From Talinum fruticosum (Eukaryota > Streptophyta > Magnoliopsida > Caryophyllales > Talinaceae), in assembly GCA_021018815.1 (NCBI GenBank), contig JAITYX010000049.1:2232001-2296000 (forward strand): a stretch of DNA of 64,000 nt, given 5' to 3'. Shown piece after piece: positions 34,319 to 46,357 of this stretch. Position numbers and translations under genes: made by a program. Under the pieces are notes generated by a model. That model was given only the letters and a program-made list of their open reading frames with translations. It was not told where the DNA came from and did no database searches. Position 1 is the stretch's first letter. Every line of letters begins with the position of its first letter.

Positions 34319-37014
34319 TCATGCATTCATACAAATGTTCTTATAATGTCCACCTTCGCCACATTTGGAACACCTCTTCACTTTTAACCCTTGAGTTTGA
34401 GATTTGTACCTCTTCACCCTTGGTCTTCCGAGTAGGTCGTGCATTTGTTGGAGGAAGTATGTGTTGGTTAAAGTCCTCGTCCAGCTCTTCCCCTCCTCCA
34501 CAACTTGGCCTGTGTTTCCATCAACGGTTGTCATCTCGTGCGTCTCCATGGGGTGCACAACGTTCATGTAAATTATCTTTTATGCTTGGGCCTTGTAGTA
34601 AGGGTTCACGTAATCATAAACCCACAACTTCTACTTCTTAAACACAACCATCGCATAGGCGCATGACAACCCACGTACTTGCCACCACCTACAAGTGCAC
34701 ATTTGATTTGTGAGGTTGATCTTAAACCACTTAAAATTGGTTAATCGTACACTAAATTCCCTATGGTACTCGTTATACATTTGGATATTAATAACGTAAC
34801 TAAACTTCTCTAACGTCTTCTTCAACTTCTTTTCAATCCTCTTTCCCACATCATTTTTCCACCCTTACACCTTCGACTTACGCATGTCTATGTTCCTTCC
34901 CAACTTCGAAGATGATCGGACACCAGCCATGAGATAGACAATGGTCCCAAATAATGCATGGAGCTATTCCAACTCTCCACTAGGTTATTGTTCATCTTAC
35001 CCCAGCATTTTTAGTGAACTTTGAGGCAACCCAATGCTCGGGGTCATTACATTCTACCTATGCAACCAATTCTTATTTGTACGATCTTAGCTTATTCGAG
35101 TGCAACATCGTACTCGAAAGGTATGGTCTGTGTATGCTACTCTATTAATCATTTCCTTGATTCGGTCCTTCAATGCATCTTTACGGATGCCTAACTTCAC
35201 AAGCAACACTAACAAAGTTCTCCCTCGGATGCCTTACACAATAGTTATGGTTCTCGGACCCAAACACCCTTGGCACAACATACAATAGTCCCCGATGCCT
35301 ATCCATCATAATGACCGGCTTTAAGCCTCCGAAACATCTGTAACAAGACACTCAAGAACCACAATCATTCTTCATTATTCTCAGCAGATACTATAGTGTA
35401 CGCAACATCAAAGAGGTTGTTGTCCGCATTTAGGGCTACTGCAGCTATCAATGCCCCATTATACGTGACTCACTCAAATGTGCCCCGTCCACAAACAATA
35501 CTTTCGTCCATCCCATGATGAATCCATTCAATAATGTGTTGTACCCAACAAATATATGCTTGAACCTTACCCTTTCCAACTCACAAAATGCCCTCGAATC
35601 AAGATTTTCCTGGACTATAGCAACATACATCCAAGGCAAAAGCTTGTACTAATCCTCCGATCGTCCCATCACTAACATATGCACATACTCATGAGCCCTC
35701 CAAGCTTGCTTGTATGTCAATTACATCCCTATCTCAAGTGTTAGGTCTTTCATGATCTCCACCGGTGCATAATCAGCATAAAGTCGAACCTTTGAGTCAA
35801 TCAACCGCGACAACATCTTCGCTCTCATTCTTCATTTCCCTATTGCCCTATCTAACATTGCTCACCGAGCACCATGTCTCGTGCTTGCCTCTCGAAGTCC
35901 TTGACTATCACTAGGGCTGTGCAAAAAAACCAAAACCGTGAAATCGAATCGTGAACCTGCCGAACCGAACCGTTTATCATGTTGATCGAACCAGGTTAAA
36001 TTTTTCGGTTAATCGAACAGGCGAACCAATAAGTTATTACACATACCGACATCTTGAGGTGGTAAAGAAAGTTGATTTGGGCCTAGTGGCTGGTTGGGCC
36101 CATCTACTACTCGACCGGGCCTAGTGGCTCTGGTTGGGCCCATCTGCTGCTGGCCTAGTTTTTATCCAATTCATTTCCGGTTCGGTTAGCCGGTGAACCG
36201 AACCGAATAATCGGTTAATCGATATTCGGTTAACCGGTTTATCCGGTTACGATTACATGATACGAGTTTTCGAACCGTTCAATCCGGTTAATCAATTTAA
36301 TAAAATTGATCCGAACCAAACCGAACCGTGAACACCCCTAACTATCACCCTGTTCCTTCCTTTTACACCTAAATACAAATGTAAAACTCACAACCTTTAG
36401 CATCACACTCTACGACCATGTGTTGTTTGTAATTCCTCTTAAAACGATACTCAAATCTATTTGCAATTGCGTACTTCCATATGTTATATCTAAAGTTATC
36501 CGGTGACACAAATAACTGGCCTTATCCTTTAATTAAACTCCTCCACATAATCATCCTCCGATGATAACACTCGATTCTAATCCAAAGTGCAGCCACACCA
36601 CTCGTTCATGATCTAATTATGAATTGTACTCGATAGTGACTCATCTGTGTCATCGTCGGATAAGTGAATAGATTTTTGCCATGTTCCTTGCCGAACCCAA
36701 AACCTCCACCCCTACCTGCTACCTAGCTTCCTTCTCCACCCTAATCAATTCATAAAAAACATATGATTCAATAACTTAATATGCGGTTTCGATACTAAAA
36801 TTAAAATATGTATAACACAACACAACTTACATTTTCAAATCGGCAACGCTTGTTCGTCCATCAACTTTCACTAGCATACCATTAGATTGATACCGCACCT
36901 CCAACTATACCACCAACACCAACGGATCCCTGCAAATCACCAACCCTTCCATCCACGTTACGTACCACCAATCTAACACATGGACCTTCTTCTCCAACAA
37001 CATACAAATATACA
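34319..37014 (-). pseudogene. MULE transposase, core and C-terminus, broken
   Basis: The core region contains FIMGWTKVLFVDGAHL (35540-35480), matching the MULE catalytic block with its first Asp. It is followed by ALIAAVALNADNNLFDVAY and a SAENNEE-LWFL segment (to about 35370), then an EYD/HRYC-like region with stops. A SWIM zinc finger CTCRWWQVRGLSCAYAMVV lies at about 34710-34640. The C-terminal CCHC knuckle CSKCGEGGHYKNIC is at about 34365-34325 and looks intact. Stops, frameshifts and a 429-bp MITE at 35912 disrupt it. In functional MULEs this protein binds long terminal inverted repeats and cuts DNA. Confidence 0.8.
35912..36340. mobile_element. hAT-type MITE in the MULE gene
   Basis: A 429-bp element starting TAGGGCTGTGCAAAA and ending TGAACACCCCTA (inverted partner with two mismatches), flanked by a perfect 8-bp duplication ACTATCAC (35904-35911 and 36341-36348). 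The interior is made of alternating CGGTTCGG and CCGAACCG words, able to fold back. No ORF. The 8-bp duplication and TAGGG end are typical of hAT derivatives. Confidence 0.9.
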
Positions 37015-38595
37015 TGAAGGTTTGCTCGGGGAGAGTTTGAGTCACCCTAGAGGGGCGGTGAATAGGGTGATGGAAGTTTTTCATTAACAATCAAACTCTT
37101 TTGCCCAAGAAGAAACGCAAATGGATTTTGAGTCAAAAGCGGAGTCGAAAAGGTTGAACTCGGAATTGCGAACGAGTAATAAAGCGAAGCTTTGAAACTG
37201 CTCGAGTCTAGAATGAACTCGAAAGCAAAGAGACAAGAAATACGTGGAAATCCTCCCGGGGCAGAAAACCACGGACCGTGCTAGTCCAAGCACGAAGTCA
37301 AATCCACTATTTTGAGTCCACAAAATACCGTAGATTGATCGAACCCGAGTTGCTCCCTTAGACAACTCTATACAAGTTTTCCTAGACTCGAAATTCCCTT
37401 ATCTAATCTAGTACTTCCTAGCTGAGATAACCCTTACAGCTAGGGACAACTAAGTTGAGTTAACCTTTACAGACTTAGTCAAGGGACCTTACTCGAAACT
37501 AAGAAAGTGTTTGTAACTAAGTACAAGACCTTACAACTCGTAAAGTAATGAATTACAGATTGGGAGTTGTACGTAGAAGATTGAGAATGAATACAATGAC
37601 TTTTCTCAAGTACGTGTATTAACAATAGGTTTGGCAATCTTCAAGTCTTGAAAGTCGGCTTCTATTTATGGATGACCAGGCAGAGTAGTCATTATCTCCT
37701 TCTGCTGACCGAGAGACCTTTGTGACCATTGAAAAGAGCTTTCGAGTCACTCGGAAAGTATCCGTTGTGATATGAATGTTAGGCAACGGTTTAACTCTCT
37801 TGGAAATCCCAAAACCACTACCGGTGTCTTGAAGGATAATGTGGAAACCACCGTTAAGCTTGGCGTTTCGGTTTTCCAGATTTGGAAATGGACAGCCTCG
37901 ACACAATCTTCTGGGACCGGGACGAGAGAAGAGGAAAAGCCATGTCTGTTGGTGATTTGACGTTTTGAAGCCGGTTACTTTTGTATTTCGAAAAGTGAAT
38001 CCTCGTTTGAATAACCTATAAAAGTAAATCAAGTTTTGGTTCTCAAAGTATAAAGTACTTTGGTCCACGATTAGACACGAGATGATAAAATAATTAAGAT
38101 AATTAAGCAACTAATTATCTCGAGTCGGAAAATGAGTGGAATTTTCCGAGTCTAATATCTATGAGACTCAAAATTCCATCGAGTTAGTCTAAGCGAAGAA
38201 TCAAGTTGCATAACGAATATCGAGTGAAATAACTTGATATAGACTAAGCACGATTCGGACTAGAATCACTGACTCCAACTAAGTAGAACTTAAAACATGA
38301 AGTCGGACCCGAGTTTGATAAAGCGAAATACTAGTCAATTCGGAATGCGATATATCTAAAGGGTGAAGGACTCGGAACCGAGTGAGACAAGCATATCCGT
38401 TTTCCGAGACACACAGAGACAAGCGAGAATACGGAAAGTAAATGCTATATCACTTAGAAAATGTACTTTATTACTTCACAAAAGTTTCTAAGGATCGGAG
38501 AATGCCTTGGAATCAAAACTCCACACTTAAGAAGTTCTTATACCTAATTCCTTCGATACAACTCGGAAATGTGTTGGGCAGTGTCCGAGTCTTCA
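37015..38595 (-). repeat. 3' LTR of element B
   Basis: A 1,581-bp LTR nearly identical to 46358-47932. Apart from C/T and A/G transitions, the differences fall mostly at CGAG/CGGAG words (for example AAGCGGAGTCG here, AAGCGAGTCG in the partner). Confidence 0.92.
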
Positions 38596-38615
38596 ATCTC
38601 CCCTTTTTGATGAAA
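38596..38615 (-). promoter_or_regulatory. Polypurine tract of element B
   Basis: Minus-strand CATCAAAAAGGGGAGAT directly before the TGAAGACTCGG start of the 3' LTR. Confidence 0.75.
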
Positions 38616-38979
38616 GGCATTCCATACTTAGACAGAAACTTTGTTAGTGAAAAAGATCTGCTTTTGGATAGTAAAGCAAGCTTAATGTATCGAGAGAAAA
38701 GAATGCTTAACAATGAAATAATGTTAACTCGTAAAGGGTTGCTTGTGAACACGAGATAGAATTGACGAGAAAGCATTAATTCATTGAAATTAAAAAAGAG
38801 TACACAGATTGAGAAGGAAAGCTCCCTAAACAAGACAACAAGTTTTGGTGACTCTATTTCTCCCGCTTGCCTTTCAGCAAAAAAAAACAAAACAACAAAG
38901 AAAGTGGGAAGAAAAGAATGATTAGTACAAGTTTGATGTTTGGACAAAAGAAAGAAGTAAAAAAATATAATCTCTCGAA

Positions 38980-40652
38980 AGAAGAAGAATCGCGGCAGAC
39001 GAGGAATTATGACTCGGTGCATGGCGCCTACAAGGGAGAGGGGATGCCCGAGTGGAAGCGGAGGACTTGGAGGTACGCCGGCGCCTGGTAGGATCTTGAC
39101 GATGTGCTTCGGCGCGGCGGAGGGAGGATAGGGACCGCAGTTAAGGGCTCGGCTCTAAGTGGCCGACCCGAACGAGAGGATCTAGCGGTTCCTCCCTGTG
39201 GACCTCGGTAGGCTGGAGGGGTTTGCTCGGCTTGACCTCGCTGGTGCAAGCAAGGTCTTCCGACCCACTCAAACCGCTGTCCGAGCCGAGTACTGCTATT
39301 TGAGCTTGAGGAGCGATCGACCCTCGGCAGTTCCCGTTGCTTCTTCCGTGTGTTCCACCCCTTGCTCGGATGGAGCTGCCTCGGCCGCGAGCTCCTCGGC
39401 GTCTCGTCGCTTCGTTGTCTGCAGCCTTCTTCTTCCTCTTCTTCCCTCGCTGTCCGAGGAGATCGGGCCCGGGCTCGAAGACGTTTCGGACGAGTCCGAG
39501 TTGCCACGGTCCTAAGCCGCCTTAGATCTTCTCTCTCGAGGAGCTCGACCAGCTCCTTCTGCTCCTTCACCAACTCCCTCATCTCAAGAACCAAGGTTTG
39601 CTCGCTCTCGGATTTGGGACTGGGCGGTGTTTTGGTGGATGAACAAAGACCGATATATAGTCTTAAGTGAGCGGAGCGAGTCCCCGAATATAGAGGACAC
39701 GGAGCTGATTTTGTTCAAGAAAACGGGGGACAAAATAGCAGAGAGAGATTTGGAGGCACTTGAGGTGGAAGCACCAACAGGTGGAGCAGGAGAGAGAGAG
39801 GGGTTGATTTCGAGTCCGAGGCCGAGAAGGAGGCCTCGGCTCCGAGTTGTGCATCCGGACACCGAGTTCTCGTTTCCTGGTATCCGTACCCTCGAAGTTC
39901 CTTCTTGCCAACAACAATGGCAGCCTTAAACACAAGCATTGGGGTCCGAGGGGAGAGGAACCTTGAATTGTTTAAAGACAAGGGTGAGAAGAGCACCGAA
40001 GGGAAGAGAGGTGTTCTTCTTGCTTTGGAGTTGAGCTGGCACAGCTGCCATCCGCTCAATTATGGAGGGGAAAAGGTCTACTTCGTAGCCCTTAAGAATG
40101 TCAAAAAGGGATTTGAGGTGCTTGGAGTTGGGGTTCTCCTTGCTAGAATGCCGAGAGAAAAAGGTTCTCATCAGCAGAAAGCACGAAGGCGTGCTTCGAC
40201 TTCAACCGAGTCACCGAAAAGTTTTTCCGTGACTTAGGGAACTCTTTAGCCTATTTTTCAAAGAAGTCGTCGGTGACTTTAGTGAAAGGAATGGGGTTGC
40301 TGTTCAAGAAAAGAGAGGAAACCTTGAACAGGCGATGGAGGAGAGAGATGTTGATGCGAATAGTCACATTTTGAACTCGGAGGTTAGGACACCCTCGGAG
40401 AAAGTGAGGTGAGTGTAAAACTCGAAACGAGTTCGGAATAGATGAACTCGCTAAAGCAAAGAAAGTTATATGCTCCGGTGGTTTGAATGTGAGCCAACCA
40501 AGAAAATTTGGTTGTAGGGAAGAACTTGTCATCCAGCGCGAGATGCTCGAGTGACAATGGGTTTTGAGGGGTTGAGCTTTCGGGTTTTTGGTGCGAGGCT
40601 TTTGGAGGAGGAAGAGACCCGAAAGTCCGGATGATTACCTCTCTTAGGCATT
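38980..40652 (-). pseudogene. Element B third ORF (env-position; plant transposon-protein-like), broken
   Basis: Leftward coding between RNase H and the polypurine tract. It begins near MPKRGNHPDF (about 40652). Its middle (about 40171-39930) is the best-preserved piece: MRTFFSRHSSKENPNSKHL, FDILKGYEVDLFPSIIERM and LPFGALLTLVFKQFKVPL. This pattern (HI..R..FP.., then LPYG..LT.VF...) resembles the domain called putative plant transposon protein (PF20167). A Ser/Pro-rich segment follows (APPVGASTSSASKSL), then an Arg/Glu-rich tail. It aligns with the third ORF of element A. Role in the element is unknown. Confidence 0.6.
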
Positions 40653-41304
40653 TTGAGTAAGAGAAAGAAAGATGAAACGTGTGAAGAAGCGAAGAGAAGA
40701 GTAGGTAGACGAGATCAAAAGAAAAAGGAGTAGAAGAAAAGATTGAGAGCAAGCGACCTTACTTGAGATGATCTTTACGTCGCTTGAAGAGGACCGAGAG
40801 CACCGTAGACGTAGAAATCTTTCGCGAGAAGTTTTGTGTATGAGAGAGAGATGAAATGTAGAGTAACGAGGAGAAGGATAATAGTTGCTATTTAAAGAAT
40901 AAGAATCGTCCTTCACCGTGACGTTAATTGTAACTCCGTTTGGCTCCCGCTCTTTCAAATGTCACCTTAGACCGGTGTAACGGTTCTCTCGCTCAACGGT
41001 TAAGATTCTAGCAGTTAGAGATCCACGGCTAGCGTTTGATCACAGCGCCCAAGAGAGAGAGAGAAAAGATTTTGAAAATATGTTCGAACTTCTCCACTAA
41101 TCTAGAGATGTATTCGAGAGAATTTGAAGTCCAATTTTTCTCGACATTTGAGTATGACTCGGATTGGTTTCGAGTGACTCGAAACTAGAAATAATTAACA
41201 ACTACTAACCCAAGTATCACTCGGATCAACTGAGCTAATGGTTGAAAACACATAACACATAACACATAATCATGCAATGAGATTATCACAAAGATAGCAC
41301 ATAA

Positions 41305-42800
41305 TTATGCATTTAACATACCTAGCTCATTCCGAATAAAACAAAACCGATCTTCACCAAGAGGCTTAGTAAAGATATCAGCTAATTGAAGATTAGTAGG
41401 AATGAATTCAAGTTCAATATCACCTTTCTCGGAATGGTCTCGTAAGAAGTGATATCCGACCTCAATATGCTTTGTCTTTGAGTGCTCGAACTCGGATTCT
41501 TTGTTATGCCGATTGCACTCGATTGTCACACTTGATTGGAACCGATTTGAAACATAGTCCAAAATCCCTCAAGTGTTGCTTTATCCATAAGATCCGAGCG
41601 CAACATGCTCCAGCTGCAATATACTCGGCTTCAGCAGTTGATAGAGCCACCGAGTTCTACTTCTTTGAGTGCCAAGATATTAGGGATTGACCCGAAATCG
41701 GCAAGCTCCGAAGTGCTCTTTCGATCAACTTTGTATCCAGCGTAGTCCGCATCCGAGTATCCAGTGAGAGTCGGCTTCGAGTCTCTTGAGTACCGGAGAC
41801 CTAAGTTCCGAGTTCCTGCAAGATATCCGAATATTCTCTTCGCCGCAGTGAGATGTGATTCTTTTGGATTAGCTTGAAATCTTGCGCATAAACAAACACT
41901 CGAACATTATATCAGGCCCGCTGGAAGTAAGATATAGCAAAGATCCAATCATACCTCGATAGAGTTTCGATCTATTGCTTTACCTTTCTCGTCCGAGTCA
42001 AGCTTTATACTCGCTACTCATGGGTGTAGATGCGTGCTTTGCATCTTGAAATTTGTATTTCTTCAGCACCTCTTTGGTATACTTGGATTGATGGACGAAG
42101 ATTCCATCTTTGTCTTGTTTGATTTGTAAACCAAGGAAGAAATTGAGTTCTCCTATCATACTCATTTGGAATTCCCGACTCATCAACTCGGAAAATTCTC
42201 GCACGTGATATTCATTAGTAGCTCCAAAGATAGTATCATCGACATAGATTTGAACAATAAGGAAATCTTTCCCTTTGGTTTTTATAAAGAGAGTCTTGTC
42301 AATCTGACCTCTTTTGAAATCATTTTGAACTAAGAAATTGCTCGAGTCTTTCACACCAAGCTCGAGGGGCTTGTTTAAGACCATAGAGAGCCTTTTGAAG
42401 TTTGAAAACATGATCCGGAAAATCTGAGTTTTCAAAACCCGGAGGTCTGCTCGACATAGACTTCCTCTTCAATAAAACCATTGAGAAAAGCACACTTAAC
42501 ATCCATTTGATATAATTTATTATGCATGCTGGATGCAAATGCCAACAGATATTCTAATAGCTTCGATTCCGGCAACAGTGCAAAGGTCTCCCCACAATCA
42601 ATTCCTTCTTCTTGATTGTAACCTTGAGCCACAAGTCTAGCCTTGTTTCGATTACCATTCCACCCTCATCCAGTTTGTTCTTGAAAACCCATTTGGTTCC
42701 TATAACTCGGGTGGTCGAAGGTCGATTGGTCGAGTCCGGACTTGGTTTCTTTCGAATTGATTGAGTTCCTCTTGCATGGCCTCTACCCATTCAAGTTCAT
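41305..42800 (-). pseudogene. Element B reverse transcriptase and RNase H, broken
   Basis: RT blocks: [13 protein letters not shown] (42620-42580), [20 protein letters not shown] (42510-42450), LYGLKQAPRAWCERL (42390-42345), IVQIYVDDTIFGAT (about 42260-42215; YVDD catalytic box kept) and FFLGLQIKQDKDGIFVHQSK. RNase H ends at 41305 with HSKTKHIEVGYHFLRDH, LADIFTKPLGEDRF and LGML. Frameshifts coincide with extra bases such as CTCGAG where element A has CTGAG (near 42340). Confidence 0.9.
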
Positions 42801-43139
42801 TAAGGGCCTCTAGTGCATTTTTGGGTTCGAGTTAATGAGATGAATGCAGTGAATGCACATAGATTTTGAAGAGAGGAACAAGTTCTTACCCCACTGTTGA
42901 TATCGGATATTATGTTTTCTACTTGGATGACTAGAAGAAAACTTGAACGCTTTACCTGTTCTCCGATTCACAAGATTTGTGGGCTGAACTACCCGATCTT
43001 CGAAGCTTGTTCCGAGTGGTCTTCTTCATTAGCCCGTTCGTTCCGAGCGGACTCTTGAGTTGTCTCGTTCAAAGTCACTTCATTCCGAGTGACTTCATTC
43101 CGAGCTGGTTGAGTTTGAGTCTTTGTGGGCTCGGTCTCA

Positions 43140-44460
43140 TCATCTTCTCTGCTGAGCTTCAATTCGAGTATGAGGACTCGCTTGGTTTCTCCTGTTCAAG
43201 CTCATCAAACACAACGTGGATGCTCTATTCCACTTTGTTAGTTTTCTTATTGAAAATGCAATAAGCTTTGCTGTGAGAAGAATAACCCGGAAAAATACCT
43301 TCTTCGACCGAGCATCAAACTTGGTCGAGTGATCCTTACCATTGTTGTGAACGAAGCACTTACATCCAAATGGTCGGAAGTAGGAAATATTTGGTTTCTT
43401 CCCTTTGTAGAGCTCACAAGGTGTTTTCTTCAAAATGGGTCCGATGAGGCATCTATTCGAGTGTAGTTGGTCTGTGTTGATCGCCTCAACCTAGAAATAG
43501 TAAGGTAAGTTGTGCTCAATCATCATCGTCCTTGCTATTTCTTCAAGGGTTCTGTTTTTCTCTCCACTACTCCATTTTGCTGAGGAGTTCTTGGTGCTGA
43601 GAAATTGTGAGAGATGTCATTTTTGTCACGGAACTCGAGAATTCCGAGTAGTCGAACTCCCTTCCATGGTCGGTTCAAATTCTCCGGATCTCGAGTCCGA
43701 GACTCAACTTGAATCTTTCTACAGAGCTTGCTGAACTCCTTGAATGCTTCATATTTGTGCTTAAGAAAACACACCCAGGTAAATCGTGAATAATCATCAA
43801 TAATAACAAATATATATGATTTACCTCCGAGGCTCTTAATAGGGATTTCACCACATAAGTCCATATGCAGTAGCTCAAGCACTTTGGATGTGGAAACTGT
43901 CTTCAGAGATTTGAATGATGATCCGACTTGTTTCCCTCTTGTGCATGCTTCACACACTTTATCTTTCTCAAAAGCACAGTTAGATAAACCTCTAACCAAA
44001 CCATGAGATGCTAATTTTCCGATAGTATGCATGCTAATATGGCCTAATCTATGATGCCATGTCCAAGAGTCATCATGAAGTGATGCTTTTAAGCAAGATA
44101 AATTCTGACTCGGGTCGAAAGAGGAATAATATAAGTATTACCTGATCGTTTACTCGAAGGCTTGATCTCCTTGGTGGTAACATCGAAATGTAATAATTAG
44201 TCCGAGTGAATCTTACCTCTTGACCTTTATCGCACAGTTGAGAGATGCTGAGCATATTGTACTTTAATCCTTTGATAAGGTAGACTGGACTGACCAGATT
44301 GCATCCTTTTCCAATCTTGCCTATCCCAACTATCTTGCCTTTGTCTGTCATCTCCAAAAGTGACCTTTCCTCCTTTATGTTTTTCTAACTCGGAGAAGAG
44401 TCCGGCGTCTCCCGACATATGACATGAACATCCACCGTCAAGGTACCAGTGTCCCTTTGA
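43140..44460 (-). pseudogene. Element B protease and integrase, broken
   Basis: The protease site reads WYLDGGCSCHMSGDAGLF (about 44450-44400), so the catalytic DSG has become DGG. Pre-integrase: MHTIGKLASHGLV...CEACTRGKQVGSSF (44032-43910). Integrase core: LELLHMDLCGEIPIKSLGGK, then YSRFTWVCFLKHK, then FSAPRTPQQNGVVERK (43900-43545). C-terminal blocks: KKTPCELYKGKKPN and FGCKCFVHNNGKDH (43433-43320). Frameshifts interrupt the HGREFD region and the end. Confidence 0.88.
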
Positions 44461-45249
44461 TCTCTTCCGAGTGACCTGTAAAACAGAGAAAGTCTAACCC
44501 TTCTCACTTCCTGTAATGAACCCAAGTAACATTCTTTACTCGTGGTCCTTTTCTAAGGAAGAAGGTTTTTCGAACCCGGATTTGAATGACTTTGGGTTTG
44601 GTCCGATTCCGAGTCTTCCTTGCAGAGAACCGAATCTGTGTTTCTTTCTTTTTGAAAACCTGTCCTTTTGAAACTGGAGAGAATGGTTTCTTTTTGTAAA
44701 CTGTTCGGGCTTAGTCCTCCCTTCATTTTTGTGAATGGGACCATGCTCAGCTTTTCGAACTTTACAGCTTCGGAATCCTTTTGAATAGTTCCGAGTAGGA
44801 ATTGGATTCCTCTTCTTTGTTGAAACCAAGACCTTCTTTTCTGAAGGAAACACATTGAGATCCTAAGAGCATATCAAGGTTTTTCTAACCTTGAGTAAAT
44901 TTTAAAACCAGATCTTGAGACTCGGTGAGCTTACGCTTTAGTTGCTCATTTTCTTTTCTGAGTAACTCAAACTCGGTCTCATTGGATTGAGCACTAGTCT
45001 TGAGTTCTCTTAGAGTAAGTCTCAGCTTTTCCAATTCATTTTTTAAAAGATGCTCTCGGATGAAATCGACTCAAGTTGTTCTTTGAAACGAGAAGAGTCG
45101 AATTGGACTTTTCTTCCAAAGTAAAAATATATCTAGCTAAATCAGCTTTGGAGAACTTGAGAAAGTAATCAATTACCTCTTGAGGATTTGTTTCCTCATT
45201 GTCTAAGTCTCGAGTTTGATTCTCTTTCAGCTTCGAGTCGAGATTGCCA

Positions 45250-46298
45250 TCGGACATTTTGAGTCATCCGACTCCTCATCATCTTTTGATAAGTCCTCAT
45301 CGCTCAATGTTGCCATCATAGCCTTTTTCTTCTTTCTGTCCCTTTTTCTTTTCGGACGAGTCTTTGACTATGTGGTCTTTGCTGCCACACTCAAAGCATC
45401 CGGAATTCTTAGATAAAGATAACTTTGAGGGAGAAGAATATTTACCTTTTCCATCTCTCTTATCTTTCTTGTAGAATTCTTCTTTTGGCCTTTTGTCCCA
45501 TCTTTTGTGCTTCATTATTCTCTTGAAGCCTCTTGCAATGAGTGCCATGGGATCTTCTTCCGAGTCGGAGGAGCTCGGATTTGCTTCTTTGGATTCCGAG
45601 GCTTTCAGTGCTATATTCTTTTTGGTACCGCCCTCATCATCCTCCTCTTCTAGGTGAATTTCATGAGTGAGAAGCTTTCCAATAAGCTCGCCTCGGCTTT
45701 AGGAGTGAGAGGTTCCGAGCCTCCTCTATGGCAGTCACCTTGGGACCCCATCTTCTCTTGGGTAGACTTCGAGTATCTTTCCGCACATTTCCTCGTGTGA
45801 AATCTTCTTACCCAGTGATTTGAGATTGTTGGTAATCTCGGTAAAAATGAACATCCGAGAGATGTTTTCTTCTGCTCCATCTTAAACGAGCTCATATTTA
45901 TGAAGATACCGGCTGATCTTCGCTTGTCCGACCCGGCTAGTGCCTTCGTAAGTGTTGACAAGAGTGTCCCACACTTCTTTTGCTGAGTCACGAGCGGACA
46001 CTCGATTGTATTCCTCTCGGCTGATGGCACATATTAGGATGTTCATGGCCTTGAAGTTCTTTCGAACTTCTCGCTTCGCCCGGAGTAAACTCGACCTTTG
46101 TTTTGGGAATGATTCTGAATTCTTCTCGTCTTCATTGGAATGTAGTTTCCATTTTGTATGATGTCCCGGACATCTTCATCATGATTCATGAGGAAACATT
46201 CCATAAGTTTCTTCCAAGTGCCCGAAGTTTGACCCTTTGAATTTTGGTGGTCTGCTGGAAGATCTTTCTTTATCGAACTCTCCGTTGTTCCGAGCCAT
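45250..46298 (-). pseudogene. Element B gag, broken
   Basis: Starts at 46298 (MARNNGEFDK-like, aligned to A and C). It carries the KRRWGPKVT(A/T)IEEA region in broken frames (about 45770-45720) and the basic linker KHKRWDKRPKEEFYKKDKRD. The zinc knuckle CFECGSKDHIVKD is followed by Ser where the last Cys should be (45410-45360), because of a local base change or indel. Downstream to about 44540 lies the coiled-coil-type gag/PR linker (KENQTRDLDNEETNPQEVID). Confidence 0.83.
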
Positions 46299-46343
46299 TT
46301 GATCTTTAGACCTTTGGATGGTTAGATCCTTTCCGAAAGGCTA

Positions 46344-46355
46344 GGCTCGATACCA
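46344..46355 (-). promoter_or_regulatory. Primer-binding site of element B
   Basis: TGGTATCGAGCC on the minus strand, two bases inside the 5' LTR. Compared with the usual TGGTATCAGAGCC one A is absent, giving a CGAG word. Confidence 0.75.
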
Positions 46356-46357
46356 AT

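Noticed and set aside
39198..40237. Several plus-strand ORFs of 60-110 codons
   Set aside because: Antisense shadows of the element B third ORF; no recognisable motif and the minus strand matches element A protein blocks.
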